A DNA stretch of 64,000 nucleotides from Filosporella fistucella (taxonomy: Eukaryota; Ascomycota; Leotiomycetes; Helotiales): positions 2,108,001 to 2,172,000 of the forward strand of contig JAQJZZ010000010.1 of the NCBI GenBank assembly GCA_030077755.1. The letters are read 5' to 3'. Positions 63,716 to 64,000 of this stretch are shown in pieces (the stretch's first letter is position 1; each line of letters begins with the position of its first letter). Below the pieces are notes generated by a model, which saw only the letters and a list, made by a program, of their open reading frames with translations, ran no database searches and was not told the origin of the DNA. The translations under genes were made by a program, and so were the position numbers.

Positions 63716-64000
63716 CTTGAATTTTTGGTGTAGGAGGTGTGGGGAGGGCGATTGAGCTGCGTTCGAGAATGCGATTTTCGTCGACGAGGTCTGAAAAATG
63801 TTCGAGGGAACTTCGAAATTATTTTGGCGCTAAGCTTATCGGGGCTGGCTAGATTGGGTTTAGCGTTTATTGATAACCTCCTCGATTAAAGCAAGACAAC
63901 CTCGACAACGTCTGTTGTTTGGATCGACGAGGATTTTTAAAGCAGTATATTGCAACGACCGTGAAACAATTCTGTCATTCCTAATTCTATTGTTCAGCTT
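63716..64000. promoter_or_regulatory. Promoter side of NHP2
   Basis: 285 bp upstream of the NHP2 start. No specific element is identified and no further gene start is seen before the window ends. Confidence 0.35.

Noticed and set aside
62879..63755. Plus-strand frames over NHP2
   Set aside because: Antisense to the two clear NHP2 exons; Phe/Leu/Ser-rich mirror of the Lys-rich N-terminus.
1..64000. tRNA, rRNA and CRISPR
   Set aside because: No cloverleaf-like B-box context, rRNA core sequence or regular direct-repeat array was found by eye; a tRNA could still be missed without a scan.

Overview
The window is nuclear DNA of a filamentous ascomycete (Pezizomycotina; Leotiomycetes is a guess from gene content, not shown). 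The evidence is short GT-AG spliceosomal introns of about 40-85 bp and fungal families: 2EXR proteins, an NB-ARC/TPR STAND protein, CorA-like GMN protein, FunK1 kinase, FluG/DUF3435 recombinase, Rds1 ferritin-like protein, OrsD-type zinc finger regulator and a split NHP2 gene. I see no rRNA, tRNA or CRISPR. Several regions carry premature stops and AT-rich decay that look like repeat-induced point mutation (RIP).

The left 13.5 kb is a nest of transposons. The ends belong to one pogo/Fot1-like family: TA target duplication and a terminal repeat beginning ACGTCTATCCCTGCG. The outermost element (A1) starts before the window or is lost, and ends at 13495. It is interrupted twice. First, a 6.3 kb unit (2620-8935) with inverted ends of about 500 bp carries a C2H2 zinc finger gene and a complete NLR gene. 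Second, a short LTR element (9246-13469) with a 5-bp target duplication sits in A1's right terminal repeat. One LTR of that element is split by a 3.47 kb pogo-ended element (9901-13368) carrying a CorA-like gene. The two LTRs look identical, so the last insertions are recent.

From 14 to 33 kb lies a gene-rich stretch: ferritin-like protein, two 2EXR proteins, NAD-binding reductase, FAD oxidase, an R-SNARE-like copy, PAQR/hemolysin III protein, a coiled-coil protein, an FSH serine hydrolase, a rearranged carotenoid oxygenase pseudogene and a small secreted protein.

From 33.8 to 49.2 kb transposon-derived DNA returns. A broken dynamin-like gene is fused to a transposase tail and two decayed element ends (33.8-35.4 kb). 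A 7.5 kb pogo-ended unit (37099-44617) has split a SNARE-like locus and holds a decayed transposase, a protein kinase and an F-box-like gene. A germin-like cupin, a FunK1 fragment and one more element end follow. At 49.2-52.8 kb lies a DUF3435 tyrosine recombinase fused to C2H2 fingers and a chromodomain.

The right end (56-64 kb) looks like ordinary chromosome: an AMID-like oxidoreductase, an OrsD/C6-type regulator, a large hypothetical protein and NHP2. The main message is that non-autonomous pogo-ended units here repeatedly enclose host-type genes (NLR, CorA-like, kinase, F-box, dynamin), with insertion histories readable from the sequence.
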